In this document: positions 53,859 to 62,880 of the stretch, in pieces
Layout: each line of letters begins with the position of its first letter
Numbering within the stretch: the first letter of the stretch is position 1
Source: Sphingobium aromaticiconvertens
Lineage (GTDB): Bacteria > Pseudomonadota > Alphaproteobacteria > Sphingomonadales > Sphingomonadaceae
Length of the DNA stretch: 64,000 nt
Direction of reading: 5' to 3'
NCBI RefSeq assembly: GCF_037154075.1
Contig: NZ_JBANRJ010000001.1
Coordinates: 1,228,501 to 1,292,500 of the forward strand
Notes under the pieces: generated by a model
What the model was told of the DNA's origin: nothing
What the model saw: the letters and a program-made list of their open reading frames with translations, nothing else
Database searches by the model: none
Program-made: the position numbers and the translations under genes

Positions 53859-54647
53859 TCAAAGGAGCGCCACATGATCGTCCGCCACCGCGCGACCCAT
53901 GGCAGGCGTCATGGCGGCTACGGCCTCGCCGATCAGCAGCAGGGTCGGGTCATCGTCGCTGATCGTCGCGACCAGAAAGCCCAGCGTTGAAAGCCTGCCG
54001 CGAAGGAGCCGTTCGGTCGGCAGCGATACATTGACCGCAACCATGACCGGCGTATCGGGATGACGCCCGGCGGCGATCAGCGAGCGGGCAATTTCCCCCG
54101 CCGCCGCTCGGCCCATGTAAATGCCCAGCGTACCCTGAGGGCGCGCCAGCGCTTCCCAGTCGAGCTTGAGCGGTTCGCCAGCGCGCAGATGAGCGGTAAC
54201 GAGCGTCAGGCCGCGCGCCACGCCGCGCAGGGTGAGCGAGGCAAGGCCGCTGGCCGCCGCCGCGCTGGCGGTGGTGATGCCGGGGCAGATGCGAATGGCG
54301 ATGCCCGCCTCGGCCAGATGCTCCATTTCCTCGGCGGAGCGGCCGAAAATCGATGGATCGCCGCCCTTCAGCCGGACGACGCGCTTGCCCGCGCGCGCTG
54401 CCGCCAGCAGCAGATCGTTTATGCTGCCCTGCTGCTTGGAATGACGGCCCGAACGCTTGCCGACGCCCACCCGCTCGATGCCCTCAGGGATCAGGTCGAG
54501 CACGCCGGGGCCAACCAGTGCGTCGTAGAAGACGATCTCCGCCGCCGCGATCAGCTTTTCGGCCTTGCGGGTCAGCAGGTCCGGGTCGCCCGGTCCCGCG
54601 CCGACCAGCCAGACCTGTCCGGGGGCGATGAGATCATTCGGCTGCAT
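53859..54647 (-). CDS. cobA: Uroporphyrinogen-III C-methyltransferase (SUMT)
   Basis: 262 aa. Motifs are VWLVGAGPGDPDLLTRKAEKL (SAM-binding loop), YDALV, RVGVGKRSGRHSKQQ, VRLKGGDPSIFGR and CPGITTASAAAA. It makes precorrin-2, the precursor of siroheme required by NirB. It is a stand-alone SUMT, without the CysG dehydrogenase/chelatase domain. It overlaps the nitrate reductase stop by 14 bp and is the last gene of the nitrate operon. Confidence 0.94.
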   Translation of the reverse strand: MQPNDLIAPGQVWLVGAGPGDPDLLTRKAEKLIAAAEIVFYDALVGPGVLDLIPEGIERVGVGKRSGRHSKQQGSINDLLLAAARAGKRVVRLKGGDPSIFGRSAEEMEHLAEAGIAIRICPGITTASAAAASGLASLTLRGVARGLTLVTAHLRAGEPLKLDWEALARPQGTLGIYMGRAAAGEIARSLIAAGRHPDTPVMVAVNVSLPTERLLRGRLSTLGFLVATISDDDPTLLLIGEAVAAMTPAMGRAVADDHVALL

Positions 54648-57246
54648 GGAGCGTCTCCTGCGTGGCTTGGGCGAGGATATTGGCGAGGGCGGGGCGGCAT
54701 GACCCGCAATTGGTGCCGGCGCCGAGCGCCTGGCCGATGGCGGGCACGTCGACCAGTTGCTGCTCGCGGATGGCCGCAACGATGGTGTTGAGGCCGATGT
54801 CGAAGCACACGCAGATGATCGCGCCGCGATCCACCTGCTTGCCCGGCCCGCGGGCGGCCAGCACCGATGCGCCGACCTCTGGCGCTGCCAACTGCTCGAT
54901 GAGCCAGTCGCGGGAGGGCAGGAGGCCGCTGCGCGTCACGATCAACACTGCCGCCAGTCTGCCATCGGCGATGATCGCAATACGGCGGGTGCCGCGGGTG
55001 GCATCGATCGCCTCGACCTGTTCTCCCTTGGGCAAACAGGCTTCCAGCCGCGCGGGGTCGCCATTGCCGGCAATCTCGTAAAGCGCGCCGCCCGGCACGG
55101 TGATCCGCGTGGTCCACAGGCAGGGCACCCGGATCGGGTCCAGTCCCCGCATGATCAGGAAGCCTTTCCACTCGGTCGCGACTTTCTCAAGCCCGGCGGG
55201 GGTCGCCTTGAAACCGGGCTGGCCCGAGTGCGGATCGACCAGCGGGCGCGGCAACAGGCCGGTGCGTCCACCGCTCGATTGCTGGTCGGTCCAGTGGATC
55301 GGCGTGAAGATTTCGCCGGGGCGCTGCCCGTCGCTGATGCGCGCGCGGAACAGGCTGTTGCCCTGCGGCGTCGAGACGCGGGCCAGATCACCATCGGCAA
55401 TGCCGAGTCTCCGTGCGTCGTCCGCATGAACCTCGACCAGCGGTTCCTCGCGGTGGCGGGCGAGTTTGGCGGACAGGCCGGTGCGGGTCATCGTGTGCCA
55501 CTGATCGCGATAACGGCCCGTGTTAAGCGTCATCGGCCAGTCGCGCAGCGGCGCCTGCACGTCCGACTGCTTGACTGGCACCAACCGCGCCTTGCCCTCG
55601 GTGGTCGGGAAACGGCCGTCGGCGAAGGGCATGTCGCCCCAGCGAAACGGCTCCATCGCCTCATAGGCGTCGTTGCCGATCGTCGCATGATCGCGCAGGT
55701 TCAACAGGCGCGCGCCGTCATTCTGATAGGCGGTCAGGCGCGCATGTTCGCGCCATATGTCGGCGGGGCGATCATAGGCGAAGGCGTTGCGCCAGCCCAT
55801 GCGGCGCGCGACCTCGGTAATGATCCACCAGTCGGGCTTCACCTCGCCCGGCAGCGGAAGCAGCGCGCGCTGGCGGCTGACGGTGCGATCGCTGTTGGTG
55901 ACGGTGCCGTCCTTTTCACCCCAGCCGGCGGCGGGCAGCAGGACATCGGCATGCACGCTGGTATCGGTCTGCGCCATCATGTCCGACACCACGACGAAGG
56001 GGCAGGCTTCCAGCGCTTCGCGCACGCGGCCTGCATCGGGGAGCGAGACGGCGGGATTGGTCGCCATCACCCACAGCGCCTTGATCCGGCCTTCGCCGAT
56101 GGCGCGGAACAGGTCGACGGCTTTGAGGCCCGGCTTGGTCGCCATCGACGGCGCGGCCCAGAAGCGCCCGACGCGCGCCACATTGTCCGGGGCAAAATCC
56201 ATATGCGCAGCGAGGGTGGAGGCAAGGCCGCCGACCTCTCGCCCGCCCATGGCATTGGGCTGGCCGGTGATGGAAAAGGGCGCGGCGCCCGGCTTGCCGA
56301 TGCGGCCGGTGGCGAGGTGGACGTTGATGATCGCGTTCACCTGATCGGTGCCGCGCAGCGACTGGTTGATGCCCTGGCTGAACATGGTGACGGTGCGGGG
56401 GGTGGCGGTGAACAATTCGAAAAACTGCTGGAGCAGGGCAGGGGAGACATCGCATGTTTTGGCCGTCGACCAGAGGTCATGGCCGGTCTGGATCGCGTCC
56501 CAAAAGCCATCTGGCACGGAGACGCTGTTGTTCAGATAGTCGGCATCGAGCGCCCCGGCCTGCGCGACCCATGCCAGCAGGCCGTTCATCAGCGCAACGT
56601 CGGTGCCCGGCTTCAGCGGCAGATGCAGGTCCGCGCCTTCGCAGGTTTCGGTCCGGCGCGGGTCGATGACGACCAGCTTCGTGCCGCGCGCGGCGCGGGC
56701 AGCCTGAATACGTTGATAGACGATCGGGTGGCACCAGGCGGTGTTGGAGCCGACCAGAACGATGAGGTCCGCTTCATCCAGATCCTCATAGCGGGCGGGC
56801 ACCACATCCTCGCCAAAGGCACGGATATGGCCCGCGACCGCGCTCGACATGCAAAGACGTGAATTGGTGTCGATATTGCCCGAACCGATGAAGCCCTTCA
56901 TCAGCTTGTTGGCGACATAATAATCTTCGGTCAGCAACTGGCCGGAGACATAGAAGGCGACGCTGTCAGGACCATGACGTTCGATCGTTTCACGGAAGCG
57001 TTTCGCCACAAGGTCCAGCGCCTTGTCCCAGCTCGCCTGCCGCTTGCCGATCATGGGGTGGAGCAATCGCCCCTCCAGCCCGACCGTCTCGCCCAGATGC
57101 GTGCCCTTGGAACAAAGCCGCCCGCCATTGGCCGGATGCGCTTCGTCCCCCTTGATCGTCACTGCACGATCACTTGTCGGGATCGCCGCGATGCCGCAGC
57201 CGACACCGCAATAGGCGCAGGTGGTGCGGATTGCCGCTCCGTTCAC
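54634..57246 (-). CDS. Assimilatory nitrate reductase, molybdopterin catalytic subunit
   Basis: 870 aa NasA/NasC-type enzyme reducing nitrate to nitrite in the cytoplasm. The start is a GTG overlapping the nirD stop (GTGA). The N-terminal [4Fe-4S] site is CAYCGVGC...LCSKG. Molybdopterin-binding blocks follow (NTNSRLCMSSAVAG with the Mo-region Cys, SNTAWCHPIVY, GINQSLRGTDQVNAIINVHLATGRIG). The C-terminus carries an additional BFD-like [2Fe-2S] domain (ICVCFDIGLNTI...GTNCGSCRPAL). There is no separate flavoprotein (NasB) gene, so electrons may come from ferredoxin, flavodoxin or another partner. Confidence 0.93.
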   Translation of the reverse strand: MNGAAIRTTCAYCGVGCGIAAIPTSDRAVTIKGDEAHPANGGRLCSKGTHLGETVGLEGRLLHPMIGKRQASWDKALDLVAKRFRETIERHGPDSVAFYVSGQLLTEDYYVANKLMKGFIGSGNIDTNSRLCMSSAVAGHIRAFGEDVVPARYEDLDEADLIVLVGSNTAWCHPIVYQRIQAARAARGTKLVVIDPRRTETCEGADLHLPLKPGTDVALMNGLLAWVAQAGALDADYLNNSVSVPDGFWDAIQTGHDLWSTAKTCDVSPALLQQFFELFTATPRTVTMFSQGINQSLRGTDQVNAIINVHLATGRIGKPGAAPFSITGQPNAMGGREVGGLASTLAAHMDFAPDNVARVGRFWAAPSMATKPGLKAVDLFRAIGEGRIKALWVMATNPAVSLPDAGRVREALEACPFVVVSDMMAQTDTSVHADVLLPAAGWGEKDGTVTNSDRTVSRQRALLPLPGEVKPDWWIITEVARRMGWRNAFAYDRPADIWREHARLTAYQNDGARLLNLRDHATIGNDAYEAMEPFRWGDMPFADGRFPTTEGKARLVPVKQSDVQAPLRDWPMTLNTGRYRDQWHTMTRTGLSAKLARHREEPLVEVHADDARRLGIADGDLARVSTPQGNSLFRARISDGQRPGEIFTPIHWTDQQSSGGRTGLLPRPLVDPHSGQPGFKATPAGLEKVATEWKGFLIMRGLDPIRVPCLWTTRITVPGGALYEIAGNGDPARLEACLPKGEQVEAIDATRGTRRIAIIADGRLAAVLIVTRSGLLPSRDWLIEQLAAPEVGASVLAARGPGKQVDRGAIICVCFDIGLNTIVAAIREQQLVDVPAIGQALGAGTNCGSCRPALANILAQATQETLHAAE

Positions 57247-57584
57247 GCTGCCAGTTGTCCCATGACGGCAGAGCGCAGCAGGAAGATACGCCCGGCGTCG
57301 ATCTTGAGCGGGATCACGGGCACGCACCCCTTGTCCTCACCCAGCGCCTCGCCGGTTTTCAGCGAGATGTTCCAGTTATGCAGCGGGCAGGTGACGACGC
57401 CACCATGGACGATGCCCTGCGACAAAGGGCCATGTTTATGCGGGCAGCGATTGACCAGCGCATGGAATTCGCCCCCCAGCGTGCGAAAGATTGCGATCTC
57501 CTCTCCCCCGCGCACGGGCAGGGTACGGGCGTTGCCGGGGGTGATCTGATTCACCGAACCGATGTCGAGCCAGTCTCCGATCAT
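57243..57584 (-). CDS. nirD: Nitrite reductase small subunit NirD
   Basis: 113 aa Rieske-type protein. The two motifs CPHKHGPLSQG and CPLHNWNISL keep both Cys-His pairs for a [2Fe-2S] cluster, which is not always the case in NirD. The ATG overlaps the nirB stop (TAATG) and its TGA overlaps the nitrate reductase GTG, so three genes are translationally coupled. Confidence 0.94.
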   Translation of the reverse strand: MIGDWLDIGSVNQITPGNARTLPVRGGEEIAIFRTLGGEFHALVNRCPHKHGPLSQGIVHGGVVTCPLHNWNISLKTGEALGEDKGCVPVIPLKIDAGRIFLLRSAVMGQLAA

Positions 57585-60112
57585 TATACGGTCTCCATCG
57601 GGCGCACTTCAGCGATATGTTGATGCAGTTCGGCATGTTCGCCGGCGGCGCGTTCGGCCCAGGGATCATCCTGGCTGAAGCTCTGCGAATAAAGGAAGCG
57701 CGCGCGCAGTGCCTCGCGGCCAACATCGTCCTCGACGATCCGCGCCTTCACATAGTCGACGCCGACCCGCTCGATCCACGGCGCTGTGCGTTCCAGATAG
57801 CGCGCTTCCTCGCGATAAAGCTGGGTGAAGGCGGCGCAATAATCGAGCGCTTCCTGCTCGGTCGCCACCTTGCACAGCAGATCGGTGACGCGGACATGGA
57901 TGCCGCCATTGCCGCCGACATGCAGTTCATAGCCGGAGTCCACGCAGACGACGCCGAAATCCTTGATCGTCGCTTCCGCGCAATTGCGTGGGCAGCCCGA
58001 CACCGCGATCTTGAACTTGTGCGGCATCCACGACCCCCAGGTCATCCGCTCCGTCTTGACGCCAAGGCCAGTCGAATCCTGGGTGCCAAAGCGGCACCAT
58101 TCCGACCCCACACAGGTCTTCACCGTGCGCAGCGACTTGCCATAAGCGTGGCCGGACACCATGCCCGCAGCGTTCAGGTCAGCCCAGACGGCGGGCAGGT
58201 CTTCCTTCTTGATGCCGAAAATGTCGAGCCGCTGGCCACCCGTCACCTTCACCATCGGCGCGTCATATTTCTCGACCACATCGGCGATGGCACGCAACTC
58301 GCGCGGGTTGGTGAGACCCCCCCACATGCGCGGCACGACCGAATAGGTGCCGTCCTTCTGGATATTGGCGTGCATCCGTTCATTGACGAAGCGGCTCTGC
58401 TGATCGTCGACATATTCGCCGGGCAGCGCGCAGAGGAGGTAATAGTTGAGCGCGGGGCGGCAGGAGGAACAGCCATCGGGCGTCGCCCAGTGCAGCTTCT
58501 GCATGACTTCGGGAATCGAGGTCATGCCCTGCGCGACGATTTCGCGCCGCACATCGTCATGGCCGAAGCTGGTGCATTTGCACATCGTCTTTGGCCCGGA
58601 CTGCACATCCTCGCCCAGCGTCAGTGCGAGGATCGTCTCAACGAGGCCAGTGCACGAACCGCAACTCGCCGATGCCTTGCAGGTTCCACGCACTGCGTCG
58701 AGGCTGCATGCACCCTTTTCGATGCAGGCGACGACCTGGCCCTTGCTGACGCCGTTGCAGCCGCAAATCTCGGCATCGTCCGAGAGCGCCGCAACGGCCG
58801 CCTTAGGGTCCAGTGCGCCCCCTCCAGAGGCGAAGGACTGGCCGAAGATCAGGAAGTCGCGAATGTCGGCGACATTTTCCTGCCGTTTCAGCAGGTCGAA
58901 ATACCAGCCCCCGTCCGCCGTGTCGCCATAGAGGACCGCGCCGATGACCCGGTCGTCCTTGACCACCACGCGCTTATATACGCCGCGCGAAGCGTCGCGC
59001 AGGACGATGTCCTCGCAGCCTTCGCCGCCCGAAAAGTCGCCTGCGGAAAAAACATCCAGCCCCGCGACCTTGAGCTTGGTCGACGTGACCGAGCCTTTAT
59101 AGCCGCTATGCTGATCCGTCAGACCATCGGCCAAGCTGCGACACATGTCCCACAAAGGCGCGACCAGCCCATAGACATTGCCCTCATGCTCGACACATTC
59201 GCCGACCGCCAGCACCGCCGGGTCGCTGGTGACCATATGGTCATCGACCTTGATGCCGCGTCCGATGTCCAGCCCCGCCTCACGCGCCAGCGCGACCGAG
59301 GGGCGGATGCCGACGGCCATCACGACCAGAGTGGCGGGGATGAGCGTCCCATCCTTCAGGCGAACACCCTCGACCTTGCCTTGCCCAAAGATTTCCGCCG
59401 TGTCGGCGCCGGTCAATATGGTCTGGCCCCGGTCTTCCAGCGCGGTCTTGAGCAGCCAGCCTGCCGCTTCGTCCAGTTGCCGTTCCATCAGGGTCGGCAT
59501 GATGTGCAGGATCGTGACCTTCATGCCGCGCAGGGTCAGGCCATGCGCGGCCTCCAGCCCCAGCAGGCCGCCGCCGATCACCACGGCCCGTCCCTGTTCT
59601 CCGTCCGGGGCGCCCGCGTCGGCCGCCGCCAGCATGGTGTCGACATCCCTCATGTCGCGGAAGCTGATGACGCCGGGCAGATCCTTGCCCGGTACCGGGA
59701 TGATGAACGGGTCGGAGCCGGTGGCGATCAGCAGCCGGTCGTAGGAAACAGTGCGGCCTGATTCGCTGCGCACCGTCTTTGCCGTCCGGTCGATTGCCGT
59801 TATCGGGTCGGCGACGATCAGTTCGATGCCATTATCATCATACCATTGCTGGTTGTTGATGATGATGTCCTCGAACGTCTTTTCACCCGCAAGGACGGGG
59901 GAGAGCATGATCCGATTATAGTTCACATGCGGCTCTGCGCCGAAGATGGTGACGCGATAGCGCGCTCCGTCCCGTGCCAGCAATTCCTCGACTGCGCGGC
60001 AACCGGCCATGCCGTTGCCGACGACCACCAGATGTTCCCGCACATCGTCCGACGGCACGAAGAGATCCTCTTCATTCCCTGTCGAGACATCGTCTCTTGT
60101 CTGAAATTCCAT
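57584..60112 (-). CDS. nirB: Assimilatory nitrite reductase large subunit NirB
   Basis: 842 aa siroheme enzyme reducing nitrite to ammonium with NAD(P)H. The ATG with TGGAG upstream (MEFQTRDD) was chosen. Domains: FAD/NAD domain (VVVGNGMAGCRAVEELL, AVVIGGGLLGLEAAHGL); two BFD-like [2Fe-2S] segments (CGCNGVSKGQVVACI and CGSC; CKCTSFGHDD and CSSCRPALNYYLLC); and ferredoxin-type sulfite/nitrite reductase halves with CVGSEWC and SGCPRNC holding the [4Fe-4S]-siroheme centre. Its leader contains an ANTAR-type RNA and a terminator. Confidence 0.96.
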   Translation of the reverse strand: MEFQTRDDVSTGNEEDLFVPSDDVREHLVVVGNGMAGCRAVEELLARDGARYRVTIFGAEPHVNYNRIMLSPVLAGEKTFEDIIINNQQWYDDNGIELIVADPITAIDRTAKTVRSESGRTVSYDRLLIATGSDPFIIPVPGKDLPGVISFRDMRDVDTMLAAADAGAPDGEQGRAVVIGGGLLGLEAAHGLTLRGMKVTILHIMPTLMERQLDEAAGWLLKTALEDRGQTILTGADTAEIFGQGKVEGVRLKDGTLIPATLVVMAVGIRPSVALAREAGLDIGRGIKVDDHMVTSDPAVLAVGECVEHEGNVYGLVAPLWDMCRSLADGLTDQHSGYKGSVTSTKLKVAGLDVFSAGDFSGGEGCEDIVLRDASRGVYKRVVVKDDRVIGAVLYGDTADGGWYFDLLKRQENVADIRDFLIFGQSFASGGGALDPKAAVAALSDDAEICGCNGVSKGQVVACIEKGACSLDAVRGTCKASASCGSCTGLVETILALTLGEDVQSGPKTMCKCTSFGHDDVRREIVAQGMTSIPEVMQKLHWATPDGCSSCRPALNYYLLCALPGEYVDDQQSRFVNERMHANIQKDGTYSVVPRMWGGLTNPRELRAIADVVEKYDAPMVKVTGGQRLDIFGIKKEDLPAVWADLNAAGMVSGHAYGKSLRTVKTCVGSEWCRFGTQDSTGLGVKTERMTWGSWMPHKFKIAVSGCPRNCAEATIKDFGVVCVDSGYELHVGGNGGIHVRVTDLLCKVATEQEALDYCAAFTQLYREEARYLERTAPWIERVGVDYVKARIVEDDVGREALRARFLYSQSFSQDDPWAERAAGEHAELHQHIAEVRPMETV

Positions 60113-60131
60113 CCCCGTCACTCCAGAAAAC

Positions 60132-60187
60132 AAAAAAGCCGCCATCCTGACCCCGGGTTTTGAAACCGGAGTCAGGATGGCGGCTTT
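60132..60187 (-). terminator. Intrinsic terminator in the nirB leader (attenuator)
   Basis: 17-bp perfect stem AAAGCCGCCATCCTGAC/GTCAGGATGGCGGCTTT, with a further small hairpin in its loop, followed on the minus strand by TTTTTTGTTTT. It lies 20 bases before the nirB start, between the predicted promoter and the gene, so nirB transcription must pass it by antitermination. Confidence 0.88.
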
Positions 60188-60207
60188 GCCATCATTTGCG
60201 CCTCATC

Positions 60208-60240
60208 GACCCGTCAGTGGATCTATTCGGCTATGAATAG
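60208..60240 (-). promoter_or_regulatory. ANTAR-target double hexaloop hairpin (nirB leader)
   Basis: In the transcript, hairpin 1 is CTATTC-ATAGCC-GAATAG and hairpin 2 is GATCC-ACTGAC-GGGTC, directly adjacent. Both six-base loops have A at position 1 and G at position 4, the known recognition rule for ANTAR antiterminators such as NasR, NasT and AmiR-like proteins. The terminator follows 20 bases downstream. A palindrome GGGCAA-AG-TTGCCC precedes hairpin 1. Confidence 0.82.
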
Positions 60241-60264
60241 GGGCAACTTTGCCCGTTGCATTGC

Positions 60265-60293
60265 AGCATATCGGGAATCGCCTGACGCCTCAA
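60265..60293 (-). promoter_or_regulatory. Predicted nirB promoter
   Basis: TTGAGG (60293-60288) and TATGCT (60270-60265) with a 17-base spacer. The -35 lies inside the inverted repeat GGAATCGC-N12-GCGATTCC (60274-60301), which could be an operator. Confidence 0.55.
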
Positions 60294-60314
60294 GCGATTC
60301 CTTGCGCCTTCCGC

Positions 60315-61520
60315 TCAATAGGCCCAGTCGAGTTGAAGCCATAGTTTTTCCGTATCCGTCGCAAGGGCCTTGGCGTCATAATGGGCGTAGCGGATGGATA
60401 GGGCCGTCTTCTTCACCTTCGCGGATGCGAGAAGATTGATCTCATTGCCATAATGCTGGTCCAGCCGGTCGCTGTCGAACCGGTGCCAGGTCGCTTGCAG
60501 AGCCACGCCAGACAGCGGCCCAAGCTGTTTCCAGCCATAGCCGCCACCAAAATAAAGGTCGCGCACGCCGTTGGCGGGCGTCGTCAGAAACTTGTCGGCC
60601 CAGCCCTGAAATTTGAAATTGGTGCCGAGCGGTGTCTGGAAGCTGGTGAGGGGCAGGCCATTGCTGGCGCCCAGCACCTCATAACCCGCATTGAGCTTCC
60701 AGCCCTTCACGTCCAGCGTCGCGTCGGCCAGCCAATAATGTGCCGCATAGTCGTTCGGATTGGCGTGATAGTCCGACTGCCGCGCATAGCTGAGTTGGTA
60801 GCTGACCTTTGCCACTTTCGACAAAGCCCGACTTCCAGCCAGTCGGGCGCCATAGGTCTGGCTGGACAGGCGAAAGCCTTGCACCGCTGCTTCATCCTGA
60901 TCGACCAGATAGGTAAAGCCGGTGAGCGTGCCGATCGGCGTGGCATAGGACAGATTGGCAAGGATATTATTGCCACTCACCGCCTGCTGCCGCGCACCCG
61001 TGCCGTCGATGCCCCAGATGGAGCGGGCTTCCCAAGCATAGGCGACGTCCAGCTTCAGCCCCTTGGCCGGGGTCAATTCCATCCGCACCGCGTCGAAGGT
61101 CTGGGCATTGTCGCGAAAGGCCACATTACCGATGAACCGCTCGTCATCCAGCGCGATCTTCTGCCGCCCGGCGGTCAGCGCGAGGGCTTTGCTCTTATAT
61201 TGAAGCTGCGCGATATAGAGCGCGACATTTTGCGGATCGGCGACGATCGGTCGGGTCGCGGTTCCATTCAGGCCGTCATAATAGCGATCGATGACCGCCA
61301 GCGTGCCCTGTCCCACGACCGTAGCGCTCAAAGCGCCACTCGTCGCCTGAACCCCGGCGCGGGCGCGGATGGTGAGCGCATCCGCCTCTTTCGTCAGGCC
61401 ATCCTGATCGACATGCTCGTAGCGTAGTCGCCCCTCGGCGACGGGTTTGAGGGTCAGGTTCTGGGCGCAAGCGGGCCCTGCGACGGCCAGTGCGACCGCC
61501 GATGCAAAAAGATATTTCAT
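60315..61520 (-). CDS. Outer-membrane porin, alginate-export-type
   Basis: 401 aa beta-barrel protein. Signal peptide MKYLFASAVALAVAGPACAQ; then alternating amphipathic strands, ending with LWLQLDWAY (aromatic C-terminus). RQKIALDDERFIGNVAFRDNAQTFDAV matches the Alginate_exp barrel family, which includes general anion porins. It is between the NarK-type transporter and nirB on the same strand, so it probably lets nitrate or nitrite through the outer membrane. Direct evidence of substrate is lacking. Confidence 0.8.
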   Translation of the reverse strand: MKYLFASAVALAVAGPACAQNLTLKPVAEGRLRYEHVDQDGLTKEADALTIRARAGVQATSGALSATVVGQGTLAVIDRYYDGLNGTATRPIVADPQNVALYIAQLQYKSKALALTAGRQKIALDDERFIGNVAFRDNAQTFDAVRMELTPAKGLKLDVAYAWEARSIWGIDGTGARQQAVSGNNILANLSYATPIGTLTGFTYLVDQDEAAVQGFRLSSQTYGARLAGSRALSKVAKVSYQLSYARQSDYHANPNDYAAHYWLADATLDVKGWKLNAGYEVLGASNGLPLTSFQTPLGTNFKFQGWADKFLTTPANGVRDLYFGGGYGWKQLGPLSGVALQATWHRFDSDRLDQHYGNEINLLASAKVKKTALSIRYAHYDAKALATDTEKLWLQLDWAY

Positions 61521-61603
61521 GGGAAATCGTCCCCCCTCGGACGAAAAGGCGTGATGCCGAACATGGGGCGGCAGCCTGATCGTGGGCCGCCGCCTCTCCA
61601 ATA

Positions 61604-62848
61604 TTAGATGCGAGCAGCCGTGCTCCAGGTCGTGCGCCACCGCGTCTTGACGACCACCATGCCCAGCAGGGCCAGTACCGAGAGGCCCGCGAAGATCAGG
61701 AAGCCCGCCGAGAAGCTGCCGGTCAACTGCTTGGCGATGCCCAGCGACGAGGCGAGATAGAAGCCGCCAATGCCGCCCGCCATCCCGACCAAGCCGGTCA
61801 TGACGCCGATTTCCGCCTGAAACCGCTGCGGCACGAGCTGGAACACCGACCCGTTGCCAGTACCCAGCGCCAGCATGGCGAGGACGAAGAGACCCAGCGC
61901 ACCGGTCAGCGTCGTTGCAAAGGCAACCCCCGCCAGCGCCAGCGCCGCCACGATATAGACCATCATCAGCGCCTTGATCCCGCCAATCTTGTCAGCCAGC
62001 GCGCCACCCATCGGCCGAACCAGCGATCCGGCAAAAACGCAACCCGCGGTGCAGTAGCCAGCGATGATCGGCGTCAGTCCGAACTGGTCGGTGAAGTAGA
62101 TGGGCAAGCTGGCGGCAAGGCCAACGAAACCGCCGAATGTGACCGCATAGAAGGCCATCAGCCACCATGCATCGGCCTGCTTGAGCGGCTGGAAATAGTC
62201 GATCAGCTTCTTGGGTGCGGGCGCGTTGGGCGCGTCCTTGGCCATCAGCATATAGGCGACGAACACGATCGAGAGCGGGATGCAGGCAAGACCCAGCACC
62301 GCGTTCCAGCCGAAAGCCTTGGCCAGCATCGGCGCGAAGAGGGAGGCAAGGACGGTGCCCGAATTGCCCATGCCCGCAAGGCCCATCGCCTTGCCCTGAT
62401 GTTCTGGCGGATACCAGCGGCTGGCGAGCGGCAGCGCGATCGCGAAGCTGGCGCCCGCAAAGCCCAGGATGACGCCCAGCGCCAGCGTACCGCCAAAGCT
62501 GTTGACGCCCATCAGCCAGGCCGTGAACAGCCCCAGTATGACGATGATCTGGCTGATCGCGCCCGACCGCTTCGGCCCGATGCGATCGACCAACAAACCG
62601 TTGACGACGCGGAGCAGCGCTCCCGCCAAAGTCGGCGTGGCGACCATCAGTCCCTTTTCGGCGGGCGTCAGCGCCAGCGTCACGGCAATGGACGGCGCCA
62701 GCGGCCCGAGCAGCACCCACACCATGAAGGCGAGGTCGAAATAGAGGAAAGCGGCGATCAAGGTCGGCGTGTGGCCGGCCTTCCAGAAGCTGGTCGCGGG
62801 GGCCGCCTGTGCGGCCTCTCCTTCACGATCCCAATATGCAGTAGCCAT
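61604..62848 (-). CDS. Nitrate/nitrite MFS transporter (NarK/NasA family)
   Basis: 414 aa with 12 predicted transmembrane helices. The nitrate signature motif appears as GFAGASFAIALPLASRWYPP and GLAGMGNSGTVLASLFAPML, and as GTGNGSVFQLVPQRF in the second half. ATG at 62848 has GGGGGA upstream. It should import nitrate across the inner membrane for assimilation. It has its own leader with promoter, hexaloop hairpin and terminator. Confidence 0.93.
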   Translation of the reverse strand: MATAYWDREGEAAQAAPATSFWKAGHTPTLIAAFLYFDLAFMVWVLLGPLAPSIAVTLALTPAEKGLMVATPTLAGALLRVVNGLLVDRIGPKRSGAISQIIVILGLFTAWLMGVNSFGGTLALGVILGFAGASFAIALPLASRWYPPEHQGKAMGLAGMGNSGTVLASLFAPMLAKAFGWNAVLGLACIPLSIVFVAYMLMAKDAPNAPAPKKLIDYFQPLKQADAWWLMAFYAVTFGGFVGLAASLPIYFTDQFGLTPIIAGYCTAGCVFAGSLVRPMGGALADKIGGIKALMMVYIVAALALAGVAFATTLTGALGLFVLAMLALGTGNGSVFQLVPQRFQAEIGVMTGLVGMAGGIGGFYLASSLGIAKQLTGSFSAGFLIFAGLSVLALLGMVVVKTRWRTTWSTAARI

Positions 62849-62880
62849 GTGACGTCCCCCAATAAACGGAAATGGACACG

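Noticed and set aside
54757..56862. 701-codon frame on the plus strand opposite the nitrate reductase gene
   Set aside because: Antisense shadow; composition is typical of reversed GC-rich codons and there is no start signal.
57617..59761. 714-codon frame on the plus strand opposite nirB
   Set aside because: Shadow of the nirB codon pattern; no motifs, and NirB itself is complete in all domains.
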